A DNA stretch of 64,000 nt from JAJPKK01 sp963800215 (lineage in GTDB: Bacteria > Pseudomonadota > Alphaproteobacteria > Rhizobiales > Xanthobacteraceae). A program made the translations under genes and the position numbers. Of this stretch, positions 27,349 through 35,705 are shown piece after piece. The notes beneath the pieces were generated by a model that saw only the letters and a list, made by a program, of their open reading frames with translations, was not told where the DNA came from and searched no databases. Location: contig CAWCZY010000001.1 in NCBI GenBank assembly GCA_963800215.1, forward strand, positions 1 through 64,000, written 5' to 3'. Numbering within the stretch: the first letter of the stretch is position 1; every line of letters starts with the position of its first letter.

Positions 27349-27568
27349 ATTCCGTAAAGCGACCGAACCCGATTAGGCGCTTCGGCGACCAACGCCACAT
27401 TCATCCCCTGACGCGATGACGCGGCCGATCGCCTTGCCATTAAGTTTCCCGGCATTCGATCCCAGGACAAGTCCAGTAAAGAGTCCTTTTTGGGACAGTC
27501 GAAATGTAGCATCCTCCCCGAACCGGCGGCGGCGCGTGCTGGCCCCGGAGAATATCCGGAAAGAAGCA

Positions 27569-28267
27569 ATGATGATGAGACCGCTGATCCAATCATCGCT
27601 CTTTGATGATTTCAGAGCATTGAGAGAGCACCTTCCACAGAAACCCGCTTACGCATTTGTTCCTGTATCAGAACCGGAGCGAGACCTTCTCTTCATAGGC
27701 CAAGCCACAAGTGGCATGGTTTATGAAACTGACCTCGACTACACGGCTGCGACGCGAGAATGCACTTCAATGCTGACGAACTTTTTACGCAGTCCGAGAG
27801 GTGCATTCTGGCAATCAGTTTGCAGAATTCGTGAGCAGGTAAGTCGTATCGCGATGCCCAGCGGTAATACCGCCGCGATCGGGTGGTCAAATCTATGCAA
27901 GATTGGGGCGGCTGAAGGCAACCCGAAACCGATAATGATTATCGCACAAAGTCGGCTCTCCGTGGAATTGCTTCAGCAGGAGTTGCGGACCGCGAACCCG
28001 AAGGTCACGATATTTCTGACCGGCAATTTTGGAACAGATGAAATTCTATATCCAGCGGTCGGTAACGATGGTTGGCGTAACAACGTCGCCGAGGAGAACA
28101 GAGTAGCCGTAAAGTACAATTCGACTTTCGGTCTGTTGTTGTGGGGATATCATCCAAAATCGAAGCATGGAATGACTCATCTGCGTGAACTAGAAGCCTT
28201 TATTGCCGGCTTTGCGGCTTCTCACCTTTTGCATCACTATTGCGCAACCAACACCGTTCCTCGCTAG
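27569..28267 (+). CDS. Uracil-DNA-glycosylase-superfamily-like protein
   Basis: 232 residues from ATG 27569 after gaaagaagca; longer in-frame starts to 27416 are less likely. Features that suggest the UDG fold: RDLLFIGQATSG near the start, FWQSVCRI, IGWSNLCKIGA, then TIFLTGNFGTDEI and LLLWGYHPKSKHGM near the end (a late His-Pro motif). The usual catalytic Asp motif is not evident, so it could be a non-catalytic or divergent member. AT-rich like the NYN gene before it; the two may have travelled together. Function is an inference. Confidence 0.5.
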   Translation: MMMRPLIQSSLFDDFRALREHLPQKPAYAFVPVSEPERDLLFIGQATSGMVYETDLDYTAATRECTSMLTNFLRSPRGAFWQSVCRIREQVSRIAMPSGNTAAIGWSNLCKIGAAEGNPKPIMIIAQSRLSVELLQQELRTANPKVTIFLTGNFGTDEILYPAVGNDGWRNNVAEENRVAVKYNSTFGLLLWGYHPKSKHGMTHLRELEAFIAGFAASHLLHHYCATNTVPR

Positions 28268-28448
28268 CCCATTCGAGTGTGCGTTTTCGCGGCCAGCGGT
28301 GCGCACGGTCGGCCCCCCGCTCGCGACACGAATCAACCAGTGGGATACGACCGCTCAACCCAACACCTTCCCCAACCCTTTCAACCTCCTTTCAGATTTT
28401 CTCTTTTCTCCGAGCGGAATCTTTGGGGTTCGGTGGCACAGTATTTCT

Positions 28449-28790
28449 ATGACCGAGCCCGACACCCCGACCGGACGCGAGCGGCAAAAGAACTCCGGTG
28501 CTGAATGGAATTCAGCCGCAACGATCTTTTACGGCGCATCGGTGCATCCGTGCATCCTGAGCAGCTTGTCCAATGGCGGCGCAAGAATTGCCGGCGTGAG
28601 AGCATACACCTTCCCTATCGAATTCGTGTTGCGGGTCGCGCCTCACGGACGCATTTACAAATGCCAGTTGCTCTGGCGCACCGACGACGCGCTCGGCGTT
28701 CGCTTTGTCGAGAGAGACATCGGCGTGGCCACGCCAATCGAAGCGAGCACCGTCCGGCAACCAACCCGGGTAACCAAGCCGTTAGACTAA
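28449..28790 (+). CDS. PilZ-domain-like protein
   Basis: 113 residues from ATG 28449. LSNGGARIAGVRAYTFPIEFVLRV and YKCQLLWRTDDALGVRFVER form the beta barrel of PilZ domains as found in many small Bradyrhizobium proteins. The N-terminal RxxxR c-di-GMP motif is not clear here, so binding is uncertain. The frame continues upstream without a convincing start. Confidence 0.6.
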   Translation: MTEPDTPTGRERQKNSGAEWNSAATIFYGASVHPCILSSLSNGGARIAGVRAYTFPIEFVLRVAPHGRIYKCQLLWRTDDALGVRFVERDIGVATPIEASTVRQPTRVTKPLD

Positions 28791-28887
28791 TCGGCAGCCG
28801 CGCTCCAGCGCTCACTCCACCCCCTTCGCGCTCAACGACACTCCGACAACCAACACCCTTCCCACCGCCGAATAGAGCCAGGAACAC

Positions 28888-28995
28888 CGCACTCCCCTTC
28901 CGAAATCCGTGAGCCACGCTCCATTGAATCCGCATGCGCCCCCCTTGCAGTTTCCGTGCGCACTCCCGCCCCCAAATTTTCCGATTTCCGTGAGC
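28888..28995 (+). repeat. R2 spacer repeat, copy c
   Basis: Contains gaaatccgtgagccacgctc, gaatccgcatgcgcccc, cagtttccgtgcgcactccc and ttttccgatttccgtgagc, aligning with 37640-37714. It lies 92 bases before the MazF-like gene. Confidence 0.8.
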
Positions 28996-29064
28996 TGTCA
29001 CCACAGCTCAGTCATCGCAGCACAGCAGTCCGATGACCCGCGGCGCCTGTCGTGCACCACGTGG

Positions 29065-29070
29065 TATGAT
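29065..29070 (+). promoter_or_regulatory. TATGAT -10 box of the MazF-like gene
   Basis: In cgtggtatgatgtccg, 17 bases before the ATG at 29088, without a ribosome-binding site. Confidence 0.45.
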
Positions 29071-29087
29071 GTCCGCCACCATCACCT

Positions 29088-29483
29088 ATGGACAAGGATT
29101 TCGACCGTTGGAATGAAATCAAAAAGCGGCTGGCGCGCGACGCACCTCTCCCGCATGCGTTCCCGAAGATCGGCGAAGTCTGGATGTGCTCGTTGGGAAA
29201 AAATCTCGGCCGCGAACAGGACGGCGGACCACAGGATTTTTCACGGCCGGTGCTCGTCGTCAAGAAATTCAACAACGAGATTTTTTGGGTCGTGCCGCTT
29301 TCCACCAAACAAAAGCCTCTCGACTTCTATTTCAATTACAACGATCCGAGCGGCGTCCCCGTCGCCGCCGTGCTCGCGCAGCTGCGCCTCGTGAGCATCA
29401 ATCGGCTTCGACGAGACATTTATGTCCTGCCGCCCGCTCTGTTAGAGGAGGTACGCGCTCAGCTCCGCGCATTCTTGTCCTGA
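29088..29483 (+). CDS. MazF/PemK-superfamily toxin-like protein, CPR type
   Basis: 131 residues. MDKDFDRWNEIKKRLARDAP is a charged N-terminal helix seen in CPR members. GEVWMCSLGKNLGREQDGG, SRPVLVVKKFNNEIFWVVPL and RLVSINRLRRDIYVLP follow the MazF/PemK barrel, with the conserved W, the S/RPVLV strand and the late S..R.. region. MazF proteins are mRNA interferases. No antitoxin gene precedes it, so it may be solitary. A terminator follows directly. Confidence 0.75.
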   Translation: MDKDFDRWNEIKKRLARDAPLPHAFPKIGEVWMCSLGKNLGREQDGGPQDFSRPVLVVKKFNNEIFWVVPLSTKQKPLDFYFNYNDPSGVPVAAVLAQLRLVSINRLRRDIYVLPPALLEEVRAQLRAFLS

Positions 29484-29488
29484 AATCG

Positions 29489-29515
29489 AAACCCCGCCGT
29501 GAGGCGGGGTTTCTC
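29489..29515 (+). terminator. Rho-independent terminator after the MazF-like gene
   Basis: Perfect stem aaaccccgcc-gtga-ggcggggttt followed by ctc; six bases after the stop codon. The T run is short. Confidence 0.7.
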
Positions 29516-29671
29516 GAAGCTTCTTTCGAAGCACTGTGTACAGGAATTATACACCCCAATCATGAGGATGCAAGGAAGCCGTCATCGGATCTGACCCTAT
29601 TGTTCACATCGCGCTGTGAACTTAGATGTCGTTGTGTGAAGGCTCAGTCCAAATTGTCGAGGAGTACCGCG

Positions 29672-30055
29672 ATGCCACTTGTTCGTATCGATCTTATCCG
29701 GGGCAAGCCCGCCCACTATCGAAAAGCCCTGGGCGAAATCGTCTACAAGGCAATGGTCGACGTGATCAACGTGCCGACGGACGACAAATTCCAGGTCATC
29801 GCCGAACATGCGCCCGAAGAGCTGAATTTTCCGGAAAGCTACCTGGGTAATCATTACAGCCAAGACGCCATCTTCATCCAGATTACGCTTAATTCCGGAC
29901 GGTCGATCGAACTCAAAAAGGCGTTTTACAAGCGCATCGTCGACGACGTTCAGAGGCAATTGAAAATGCGGCCAGATGACGTGGTGATCAACTTGGTAGA
30001 GGTCCCAAAAGAAAATTGGTCGTTCGGAAATGGGATTGCGCAATACGCAGCGTAA
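29672..30055 (+). CDS. Tautomerase family protein
   Basis: 127 residues from ATG 29672 with gaggag upstream. The mature N-terminus would be Pro (PLVRIDLIRGK), the catalytic base in 4-oxalocrotonate tautomerase-like enzymes. The rest (YRKALGEIVYKAMVDVINVP, FIQITLNSGRSIELKKAFYK, VINLVEVPKENWSFGNGIA) fits the longer two-repeat type of bacterial tautomerase. Native substrate unknown. Rhizobiales in character, unlike the MazF-like gene before it and the ArdC gene after it. Confidence 0.87.
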   Translation: MPLVRIDLIRGKPAHYRKALGEIVYKAMVDVINVPTDDKFQVIAEHAPEELNFPESYLGNHYSQDAIFIQITLNSGRSIELKKAFYKRIVDDVQRQLKMRPDDVVINLVEVPKENWSFGNGIAQYAA

Positions 30056-30105
30056 GACTTCTCCCAATAGCTCTCTTTCATCGCCCCCGTCTTCGCCCGG
30101 CTTGA

Positions 30106-30111
30106 TATAAT
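30106..30111 (+). promoter_or_regulatory. TATAAT -10 box of the ardC operon
   Basis: In cttgatataattccc, 62 bases before the ATG at 30174. Unlike the other CPR-like genes, this one has a long leader and a ribosome-binding site (gaggagga). Confidence 0.45.
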
Positions 30112-30173
30112 TCCCCCAGGTCCCCCTCGCGCTCGACGCCTTGACTTCGAGGCGCCGTAGCGAGGAGGACAGC

Positions 30174-31035
30174 ATGAAGATCGCTGATCTTTATCAGTCA
30201 GTCACAGCCGACATCATCAAAGACCTCGAAACCGGAACGGCGCCTTGGACCAAGCCGTGGAAGAACGGGAACACCGGCGGCATCTTGCCGATGAACGCTG
30301 CTACGAAACGCAGTTATAACGGCATCAACATTCCGATCCTTTGGCACGCGCAGATCACCCGCGGATACAAGACAGCGTCGTGGATGACCTACAAGCAAGC
30401 GGCGGAGTTGGGCGCGCAGGTACGAGGCGGCGAGAAATCCACGCACATCGTCTTCACCAAGCAGCTCAGCGTGAAGGACAAGGAGACGGACGAGGAAAAG
30501 AAGATCGGGATGCTGAAAGCGTTTTCGGTCTTCAACGTCGCCCAAATCGACGGCCTTCAACCCACCGAAGATATACGAACAGCTGGAACCAGAGGGGCGC
30601 CAAGACGCAGTCACAACCTTCATCGCCGCCACCAAAGCGGACATCCGCATCGGAGGCGACCAAGCCTACTACGTCCCCGCCCTGGATTTCATCTGCCTGC
30701 CGCCTGAGAGCGCTTTCAAGAGCAGAGAGCACTTTTTAGCAACCAGCCTGCACGAATGTGGCCACTGGTCGGGCCACAAATCACGCCTCGATCGCGACCT
30801 CAAAAGTCGCTTCAACGAAAAGGCATACGCGGCCGAGGAACTGATCGCCGAGCTGACCGCCGCATTCTTGTGCGCCCACCTCGGCATCACAGGGGAGCTG
30901 CGTCATGCCGACTACATTGCCTCGTGGATCTCTCTTCTCAAAGAAGACGACAGGGCGATCTTCACCGCATCGAGTAGAGCGAGCCAAGCGGCCGATTATC
31001 TTCGTGCGTTCTCCGGTGCGGAGAATTTGTCATGA
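30174..31035 (+). CDS. ardC: ArdC-like antirestriction protein, frameshifted
   Basis: ATG 30174. The N-terminal domain (ADIIKDLETGTAPWTKPW, ATKRSYNGINIPILW, ASWMTYKQAAELGAQVRGGE) is the ArdC ssDNA-binding domain. A one-base indel near 30575 moves the frame; the second half (IYEQLEPEG..., DFICLPPESAF, LHECGHWSGHKSRLDRDL, EELIAELTAAFLCAHLGI) is the zincin-like metallopeptidase domain with HExxH-type His-Glu-x-x-His. ArdC proteins protect incoming plasmid DNA from restriction, so this marks conjugative or plasmid-derived DNA. The stop overlaps the next small gene (ATGA). Confidence 0.85.
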
Positions 31036-31199
31036 CCCGCGCCGAAGCGTTCGACATGATGAAGCTCTTGCTCCGGGAACTCTTGGACGATGCTCAGAAA
31101 CTTTCAACGCAGGCCAAGAACCCCGCCGCCCGCAGAGCCGCGCAAGATCGGGTAACCCGAATCCGCGCCGCGCTCACTGCCGCCGACGAAGCAACCTAA
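31032..31199 (+). CDS. Small helical protein coupled to ardC
   Basis: 55 residues, ATG 31032 overlapping the ardC stop. MTRAEAFDMMKLLLRELLDD then AQKLSTQAKNPAARRAAQDR and RIRAALTAADEAT: two amphipathic helices. No family recognised. The coupling suggests a partner of ArdC or a simple passenger. A terminator follows. Confidence 0.55.
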   Translation: MTRAEAFDMMKLLLRELLDDAQKLSTQAKNPAARRAAQDRVTRIRAALTAADEAT

Positions 31200-31219
31200 G
31201 CACTTTGTTCTTTTTCCAC

Positions 31220-31254
31220 AGCGGTCGCCCACGCGCGGCCGCTTTCTCTTTTAT
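31220..31254 (+). terminator. Rho-independent terminator of the ardC operon
   Basis: Stem agcggtcg / cggccgct with loop cccacgcg and tail ttctctttta, 20 bases after the stop of the 55-residue gene. Confidence 0.55.
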
Positions 31255-31288
31255 CCCCACTACTCCCGAAAACGGAATGCTCTCTTGC

Positions 31289-31465
31289 TTACGTCCCACT
31301 GCTATTCAGGATCACCCGCGCCTTCTGCCGAAGCTCAATAGCCACCTGCGGCCATAAGGCCACGGCCGTATCATACGCAGCCCGAGCAACCGCTAAGTTG
31401 TCCGCCGCGGCGATCATCCGGTCGCCACTGGGCGCGACTTCGACGATTTTGAACAACAGCTCCAT
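31289..31465 (-). CDS. Small hypothetical protein
   Basis: 58 residues from ATG 31465: MELLFKIVEVAPSGDRMIAA then DNLAVARAAYDTAVALWPQV, a strand-helix start and a helical end. Similar short proteins are common in Rhizobiales. Role unknown. Confidence 0.5.
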   Translation of the reverse strand: MELLFKIVEVAPSGDRMIAAADNLAVARAAYDTAVALWPQVAIELRQKARVILNSSGT

Positions 31466-31555
31466 GCGCGGAGATGAACAAAACAGGAACCCAGAGTCAA
31501 GTGCCCAGCATCCTACCGCCGCCCATGCGCGCCGGGAATCTCGGCTCAGCAAATG

Positions 31556-31711
31556 TTAATCGGCGGCCGGCCGGAATTGGCGCGAGCGAGCCTCATCGAG
31601 TGCGCGTTCGATCAAGTAGCCCGTCGCTCCATCCTCCAGCTCGTCCGCCAACGCAAGCGCCGCCTCAAGATGCTTGATGATCTCACCGCGCTTCTGTGCC
31701 GAATCGATCAT
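31556..31711 (-). CDS. Small conserved hypothetical protein, Bradyrhizobium type
   Basis: 51 residues from ATG 31711: MIDSAQKRGEIIKHLEAALA then LADELEDGATGYLIERALDE. The central LADE....TGYLIERALDEAR is a pattern I recognise from many short Rhizobiales proteins. Role unknown. Confidence 0.65.
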   Translation of the reverse strand: MIDSAQKRGEIIKHLEAALALADELEDGATGYLIERALDEARSRQFRPAAD

Positions 31712-31810
31712 GGTGCAACTCTCTTGATCCCAGTCGTGCAAGTGACAGTCACCACGCTTTCGCCCGAATCGATTTCCAGCGTCATGGCTCCTCATTAAAG
31801 CGGATTTTCG

Positions 31811-32014
31811 ATGCCGAGAAAAAAGGGCATTCTGCCCGGACGCTATGTCGCTCCCCATATTCGCAAAGCGCCGCATCGGCCGAGCGAGTACGTACCCGTT
31901 TCTGAGTATCAGGAGCATGTGGAGCCTATTCCCTCTCCGGTCGAAAACGCGCCTCCACAGGGCGAGCTCGATCTTGTAATAATAAAAGAATCCGACAAGC
32001 CCGATGCCAAATAA
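31811..32014 (+). CDS. Small proline-rich hypothetical protein
   Basis: 67 residues from ATG 31811: PRKKGILPGRYVAPHIRKAP, Pro/Glu-rich middle, KESDKPDAK end. Likely disordered. No clear ribosome-binding site, so moderate support. Confidence 0.4.
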   Translation: MPRKKGILPGRYVAPHIRKAPHRPSEYVPVSEYQEHVEPIPSPVENAPPQGELDLVIIKESDKPDAK

Positions 32015-32062
32015 TGTGTCGACCTTGCCCCCATGCGCCTTCGTCAAGCATGCAATTCCGCG

Positions 32063-33487
32063 TCAATTCGGCCAAACAATTGCGGCGAGGCGCTCCACGA
32101 TCGCCCTGAGATGCACAGCGAAGCCTATGCCCGCCAACCGAAGCAAATAGAAAATGGCTCCCAGATATAGAATGCTGATTGATACAAGAACCGCCCGATA
32201 TATCCATCTTCCAGATCGGATCGGCTTTTCGACTAGGCGTTCCCATTCGCCGCCAGACATGAACCCGTACAACTTGGAACGCCACGCATGTCGACTTCGA
32301 TCAGATAGGCCATGAAAGCGAGCATTGGATATGATCGTCACCATTAGACTAACGCCAAGCAAGATAGCGGTGCCCACTGTCAAAAGACGGAGAATTTCAG
32401 CGCCTGTTCCCAACGAGCCTGTCACGTTCCTCACTGCGAGAACAGCGCCCGCGATAACAATATCCCGCCAGAGCGCTGAAAGAAGGTCCCGCGTTGATTG
32501 TTGTGTCTTTGCGACCTCTTCCTGCAGACCTTTTCGAAGATCGGCGAGTGACTTGAGGGCGTCTTTACTTTCGTCCCTCAGATGAAATGCAAAGGCCTCG
32601 CGTGCACTGTTGAGACTGCCCTCAAGTACCTGGAGCAATCCGTCTGGCCAAAACATGCCTTCACGCCAATCCAGAGACAGATGATTATTAAGGAATGCGA
32701 ACTTTGTCTCGGCATCCCTTGGCACCAAGTAGATCCACGAAACCGCCGCGGTCAGATTTTCGAATACTTTTGCTTCCCATTCGCGTGTTGTCGGCGTGAC
32801 AGCGATCGGCATCGAGCGGGGGCCCTTAAGAACGACATGATCCTCTCCCTCGATGGAACGGACCTCGGAAGGAATCGTGAAAATAAGATTATGAATTGCC
32901 ACAGTCCGCCAGGCGCTGAAGGCAGCCGATTCGCTTGTCGGGGCTTCGATCAAAAGCCATGGCGAAATATCCTCGGGTGTTCGACGGTGCGTATGATCCC
33001 GGACGAGCCGACGAGGTCGTTCCACACGATCGATTGGACTCGGCGGCTGCCGAGGTCCGTCCCAGCCTGAGATGTGCATCGTCGCGGACGAAAACGCCGC
33101 GCACTCCTCCGCCACCCATATCGCGCGGGCTTGTTGATTGAATGCGCCATCGTCGAATGCCGAGCGGAGCCCGTCAGCCGTGATGAAAAAGCACCACGCC
33201 GGCGTGACCGACTTCGTAAAAAGTACAGTAATCGACTCGTCGCGAAGATCCGGCATGTCCGCATTCAAATCTACGCGGCCGTAGATCGACCCGTAGATTG
33301 CGATCTCACCCAAATGGTCCCGTTGCGCCGCGTCGCGGGCCGTTTTCACGTCGTTCAGGATGTCGACGTTGTCGTACCTGACCTCGTCGACCCGACAGCT
33401 ATCCGCTGTCTCTGTGAAAAGTGCCCGGTCGCATCGACGCAATCGGTCGAATGCGCGCCGCACCTCTCTCGCTGCATCGGCACTCAT
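32063..33487 (-). CDS. Membrane protein of a putative defence operon
   Basis: 474 residues from ATG 33487, whose start overlaps the stop of the upstream gene (ATGA). An N-terminal soluble part (SADAAREVRRAFDRLRRCDR, EIAIYGSIYGRVDLNADMPD, WCFFITADGLRSAFDDGAFN) is followed by an amphipathic linker (ALKSLADLRKGLQEEVAKTQ) and three membrane helices near the C-terminus: around IVIAGAVLAVRN, LLTVGTAILLGVSLMVTII and VLVSISILYLGAIFYLLRLA. No family recognised. Linked to a DNA-binding NdpA-like protein, the arrangement of cytosolic sensor plus membrane-embedded effector recalls membrane-damaging phage-defence systems. That role is inference only. Confidence 0.6.
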   Translation of the reverse strand: MSADAAREVRRAFDRLRRCDRALFTETADSCRVDEVRYDNVDILNDVKTARDAAQRDHLGEIAIYGSIYGRVDLNADMPDLRDESITVLFTKSVTPAWCFFITADGLRSAFDDGAFNQQARAIWVAEECAAFSSATMHISGWDGPRQPPSPIDRVERPRRLVRDHTHRRTPEDISPWLLIEAPTSESAAFSAWRTVAIHNLIFTIPSEVRSIEGEDHVVLKGPRSMPIAVTPTTREWEAKVFENLTAAVSWIYLVPRDAETKFAFLNNHLSLDWREGMFWPDGLLQVLEGSLNSAREAFAFHLRDESKDALKSLADLRKGLQEEVAKTQQSTRDLLSALWRDIVIAGAVLAVRNVTGSLGTGAEILRLLTVGTAILLGVSLMVTIISNARFHGLSDRSRHAWRSKLYGFMSGGEWERLVEKPIRSGRWIYRAVLVSISILYLGAIFYLLRLAGIGFAVHLRAIVERLAAIVWPN

Positions 33488-34471
33488 TGCTCTGTCAGCT
33501 TTCTGGTCCTGATTGTGACGGTCGTGAAATCCGTCTGAACTACTTTTTGAGAATGTCTCCAACGCCTGTTCCGGAATTTCTATCTTCACACCCTCGGCGG
33601 TTTTATATTTCTTGGGGCCGGGGCGGCGCACCACTGAGCGGTCAAACGTGAACAATTCGCCCGCTATCCCATTGCTTTCCACCAGCCGATCAAATGTCTT
33701 TCGCACGCTCGCGTTCCCGTGCGCACCAAAATATTCCGAGAAAAACTGGCCCGCATCGAACGCGTCCCTCCGCTTCACGCATTCGTAGAAGCGCTCCCGT
33801 ACGGCCTGCGTAATTTCTCCAGGAAGGTCGTTCTGGTGAGCTTTCACGGTGCTGACCACGATCGTTTCGACCTGCTTCGTCATCTCAGTTGAGGTAAACT
33901 TTCGTTTGCAATTCAAAAAGCCTTTGAAAAATGCCGTGATGTCGTGTCGCACCGTGCGGTCGATGACCACCAGTTCACCGCCCGTTCCACTCAGCTCAAT
34001 CAATGCGGATTTGTGTAGCGCTTCGGCCGACTTCGTAAATGAGTTTGCGATCTCCTTGAGGATACCTTGGGTATCGTTCACGAGATCGTATGCGAGTGTC
34101 TCCTCGTGATCGTACTTGATCAAAGAGTACAATCGACGGCTACCGGTACTTAACCTCATCACGATCAGCACGCCGGCTTTGATTTGCTTGTCGTGCCGGC
34201 TGTGAAAATTTCGCGCCAGAACTTTTGATTGATCAACAAAGCGGTCGGGCACCGCGGTCGCCTTTTTCAACGAGATCAGGGTTGCCGAACCTTCAAGGAA
34301 CTCAAACCTGTTGCCCCGAAGCGTCTCCTTCACGCGATCGAGAAAAAATCGCTCGAAGGTGCCGATAGGAGTTTCATCCAGTAGGATCGGTTCCTCCTCA
34401 CCGTGGTGGACAACATGAAAAATGAAGTTATCGATCCGGAGCACGGCAATTTCTTCAGCCGTCAAATCCAT
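33484..34471 (-). CDS. NdpA/YejK-like nucleoid-associated protein (frameshift near the 3' end)
   Basis: Start ATG 34471. Residues about 1-310 resemble the 37-kDa nucleoid-associated family: VLRIDNFIFHVVHHGEEEPI, RFFLDRVKETLRGNRFEF, VVIDRTVRHDITAFFKGFLN, TKQVETIVVSTV. The uncorrected frame runs into the next gene, giving an apparent 802-residue fusion. Removing one A from the run before the AGTAGT at about 33540 gives FSKVVQTDFTTVTIRTRKLT then EQ and a TGA that overlaps the next ATG. This is a natural ending, so two separate coupled genes are much more likely. YejK-like proteins bind DNA. Confidence 0.62.
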
Positions 34472-34712
34472 TGAGGTCCTCCCCGATCAGCTTCGCCGCC
34501 GGCCGAAGATAAACCAAATGTTCCGTCTTTGTTCTATCGATTTCGACCGCGGCGCGCAAGCTTAAACTGTTCCCAAGGGCTGCAAGACTATTTGCCTGCA
34601 CGGAAAGGGCGAATCCACAGCCAAATACAGACTCGGCCGTCCGATCCCCGATAGTTACGGCCTGCGGCGGCCATTGAGGCCAAACGGTACCCTCCTCGCG
34701 TCGGGTTCTTGA
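34456..34712 (-). pseudogene. C-terminal remnant of a third gene of the operon
   Basis: An open frame without a start codon: EEGTVWPQWPPQAVTIGDRT, SVFGCGFALSVQANSLAALG, then EHLVYLRPAAKLIGEDLNGF and a stop that overlaps the start of the NdpA-like gene by 16 bases. Upstream is a stop codon at about 34713, where the sequence changes character. It looks like the tail of a coupled upstream gene removed by a rearrangement. No family recognised. Confidence 0.5.
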
Positions 34713-34930
34713 TTATGTCCCCGGGACAGCTGCCGCTGCCGCCCGGCTCTCTTCATGGTCGATGCCCCGCCGCGGCGCGTCGTCAAGACCCGCGTCGCTT
34801 CCCCGCCTTCGGTTGTCGCTCGCGTGGGCTTTCCGTCTTGACCCCGCGCCTAGCGGCGGGGCGCTGGAATGTCGAGCCGGGGCGGCAGCGCCGGCTGGTC
34901 GAGCTTTAACAGCCAACTCACCAATCCACT

Positions 34931-35068
34931 ATGGACAACACACCAAGTTTCGCCGAGCGCATCAAGGCACTCAAAGCCGCGGCCGAGACCGTTATGCTCG
35001 AAGCAGAGCGCATGGAAGCTGCCGCGCGAAAGTTCGACAACCGCCGAGACAAAAAGGCGAGCCGCTAG
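34931..35068 (+). CDS. Small helical hypothetical protein
   Basis: 45 residues: MDNTPSFAERIKALKAAAET then VMLEAERMEAAARKFDNRRD. One long amphipathic helix with a basic tail. No strong ribosome-binding site. Similar short proteins occur in Rhizobiales islands. Confidence 0.45.
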   Translation: MDNTPSFAERIKALKAAAETVMLEAERMEAAARKFDNRRDKKASR

Positions 35069-35141
35069 TGCCCGCCTCGTGCCTCACTTACCAACATCAT
35101 TACCATTGTACCGTGTCCACACCTTACGACACCGACGAGAG

Positions 35142-35705
35142 ATGCTCGCCAAAGACGAGAAGAGCTTACAAATCCGCGCGCTTAACGATGCGTTCCGGAC
35201 GCAGCACTGGCTCGCAGGCTCCGACATCGCGGACAACACGCTCGTCATCACTAGAGGGGCTTCCGCCCACGGCAACGATTTCATCGACCGCGCCGTAGAT
35301 GCAGTCAGCGAGTACTCAGCCTTCACCGAGGAGAATGACCCTTACGGCGAGCATGATTTCGGCTCATTCGAGATCGACGGCGTCTCGCTGTTCTGGAAAA
35401 TCGACTACTACGACCGTCTGCTCGAATGGGGCTCGCCTGACCCCGCAGACCCCGCAGTGACCCGGCGCGTCCTTACCATCCTGCTCGCCGACGAATATTG
35501 GCGTATGTCCGACCACATCTCCGAGTGCGGCCACTGCGGCTCCAGCCGAATTCTGCGTGACCGAAACGATCGACTGGCGCGGCGAAGTCGATACGCGGGG
35601 CTCTCGCTGCACGATGCGCGGCAAAGCAGTCGAGAGCATTCGCTGCGCCGACTGCGGCAGCACCCTATCCGACCGAAGAAATTTGCGTGGATTGAATTCA
35701 ATTGA
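35142..35705 (+). CDS. DUF3768-family protein, C-terminus uncertain
   Basis: From ATG 35142: QIRALNDAFRTQHW, LVITRGASAHGNDFIDRAVD, NDPYGEHDFGSFEIDG, FWKIDYYDRLLEWGSPDPAD, VTRRVLTILLADEYW. This is the whole DUF3768 domain. The family is widespread in Rhizobiales islands and plasmids, function unknown. The domain normally ends at about the LADEY position; here the frame runs on to 35705 without a known fold. From ATG 35505 a second protein (ECGHCGSS) probably starts, with a shift at about 35548 giving FCVTETIDWRGEVDTRGSRC and SIRCADCGSTLSDR, a zinc-ribbon-like sequence ending at 35718. Confidence 0.75.
   Translation: MLAKDEKSLQIRALNDAFRTQHWLAGSDIADNTLVITRGASAHGNDFIDRAVDAVSEYSAFTEENDPYGEHDFGSFEIDGVSLFWKIDYYDRLLEWGSPDPADPAVTRRVLTILLADEYWRMSDHISECGHCGSSRILRDRNDRLARRSRYAGLSLHDARQSSREHSLRRLRQHPIRPKKFAWIEFN

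Noticed and set aside
32063..34471. A single 802-residue fusion of NdpA-like and membrane protein
   Set aside because: One base removed from an A run gives a natural C-terminus and an ATGA overlap with the next start, so two genes are favoured.
32063..34712. Kiwa defence system
   Set aside because: The general plan is similar, but neither protein shows the KwaA four-helix or KwaB sequence patterns that I know.
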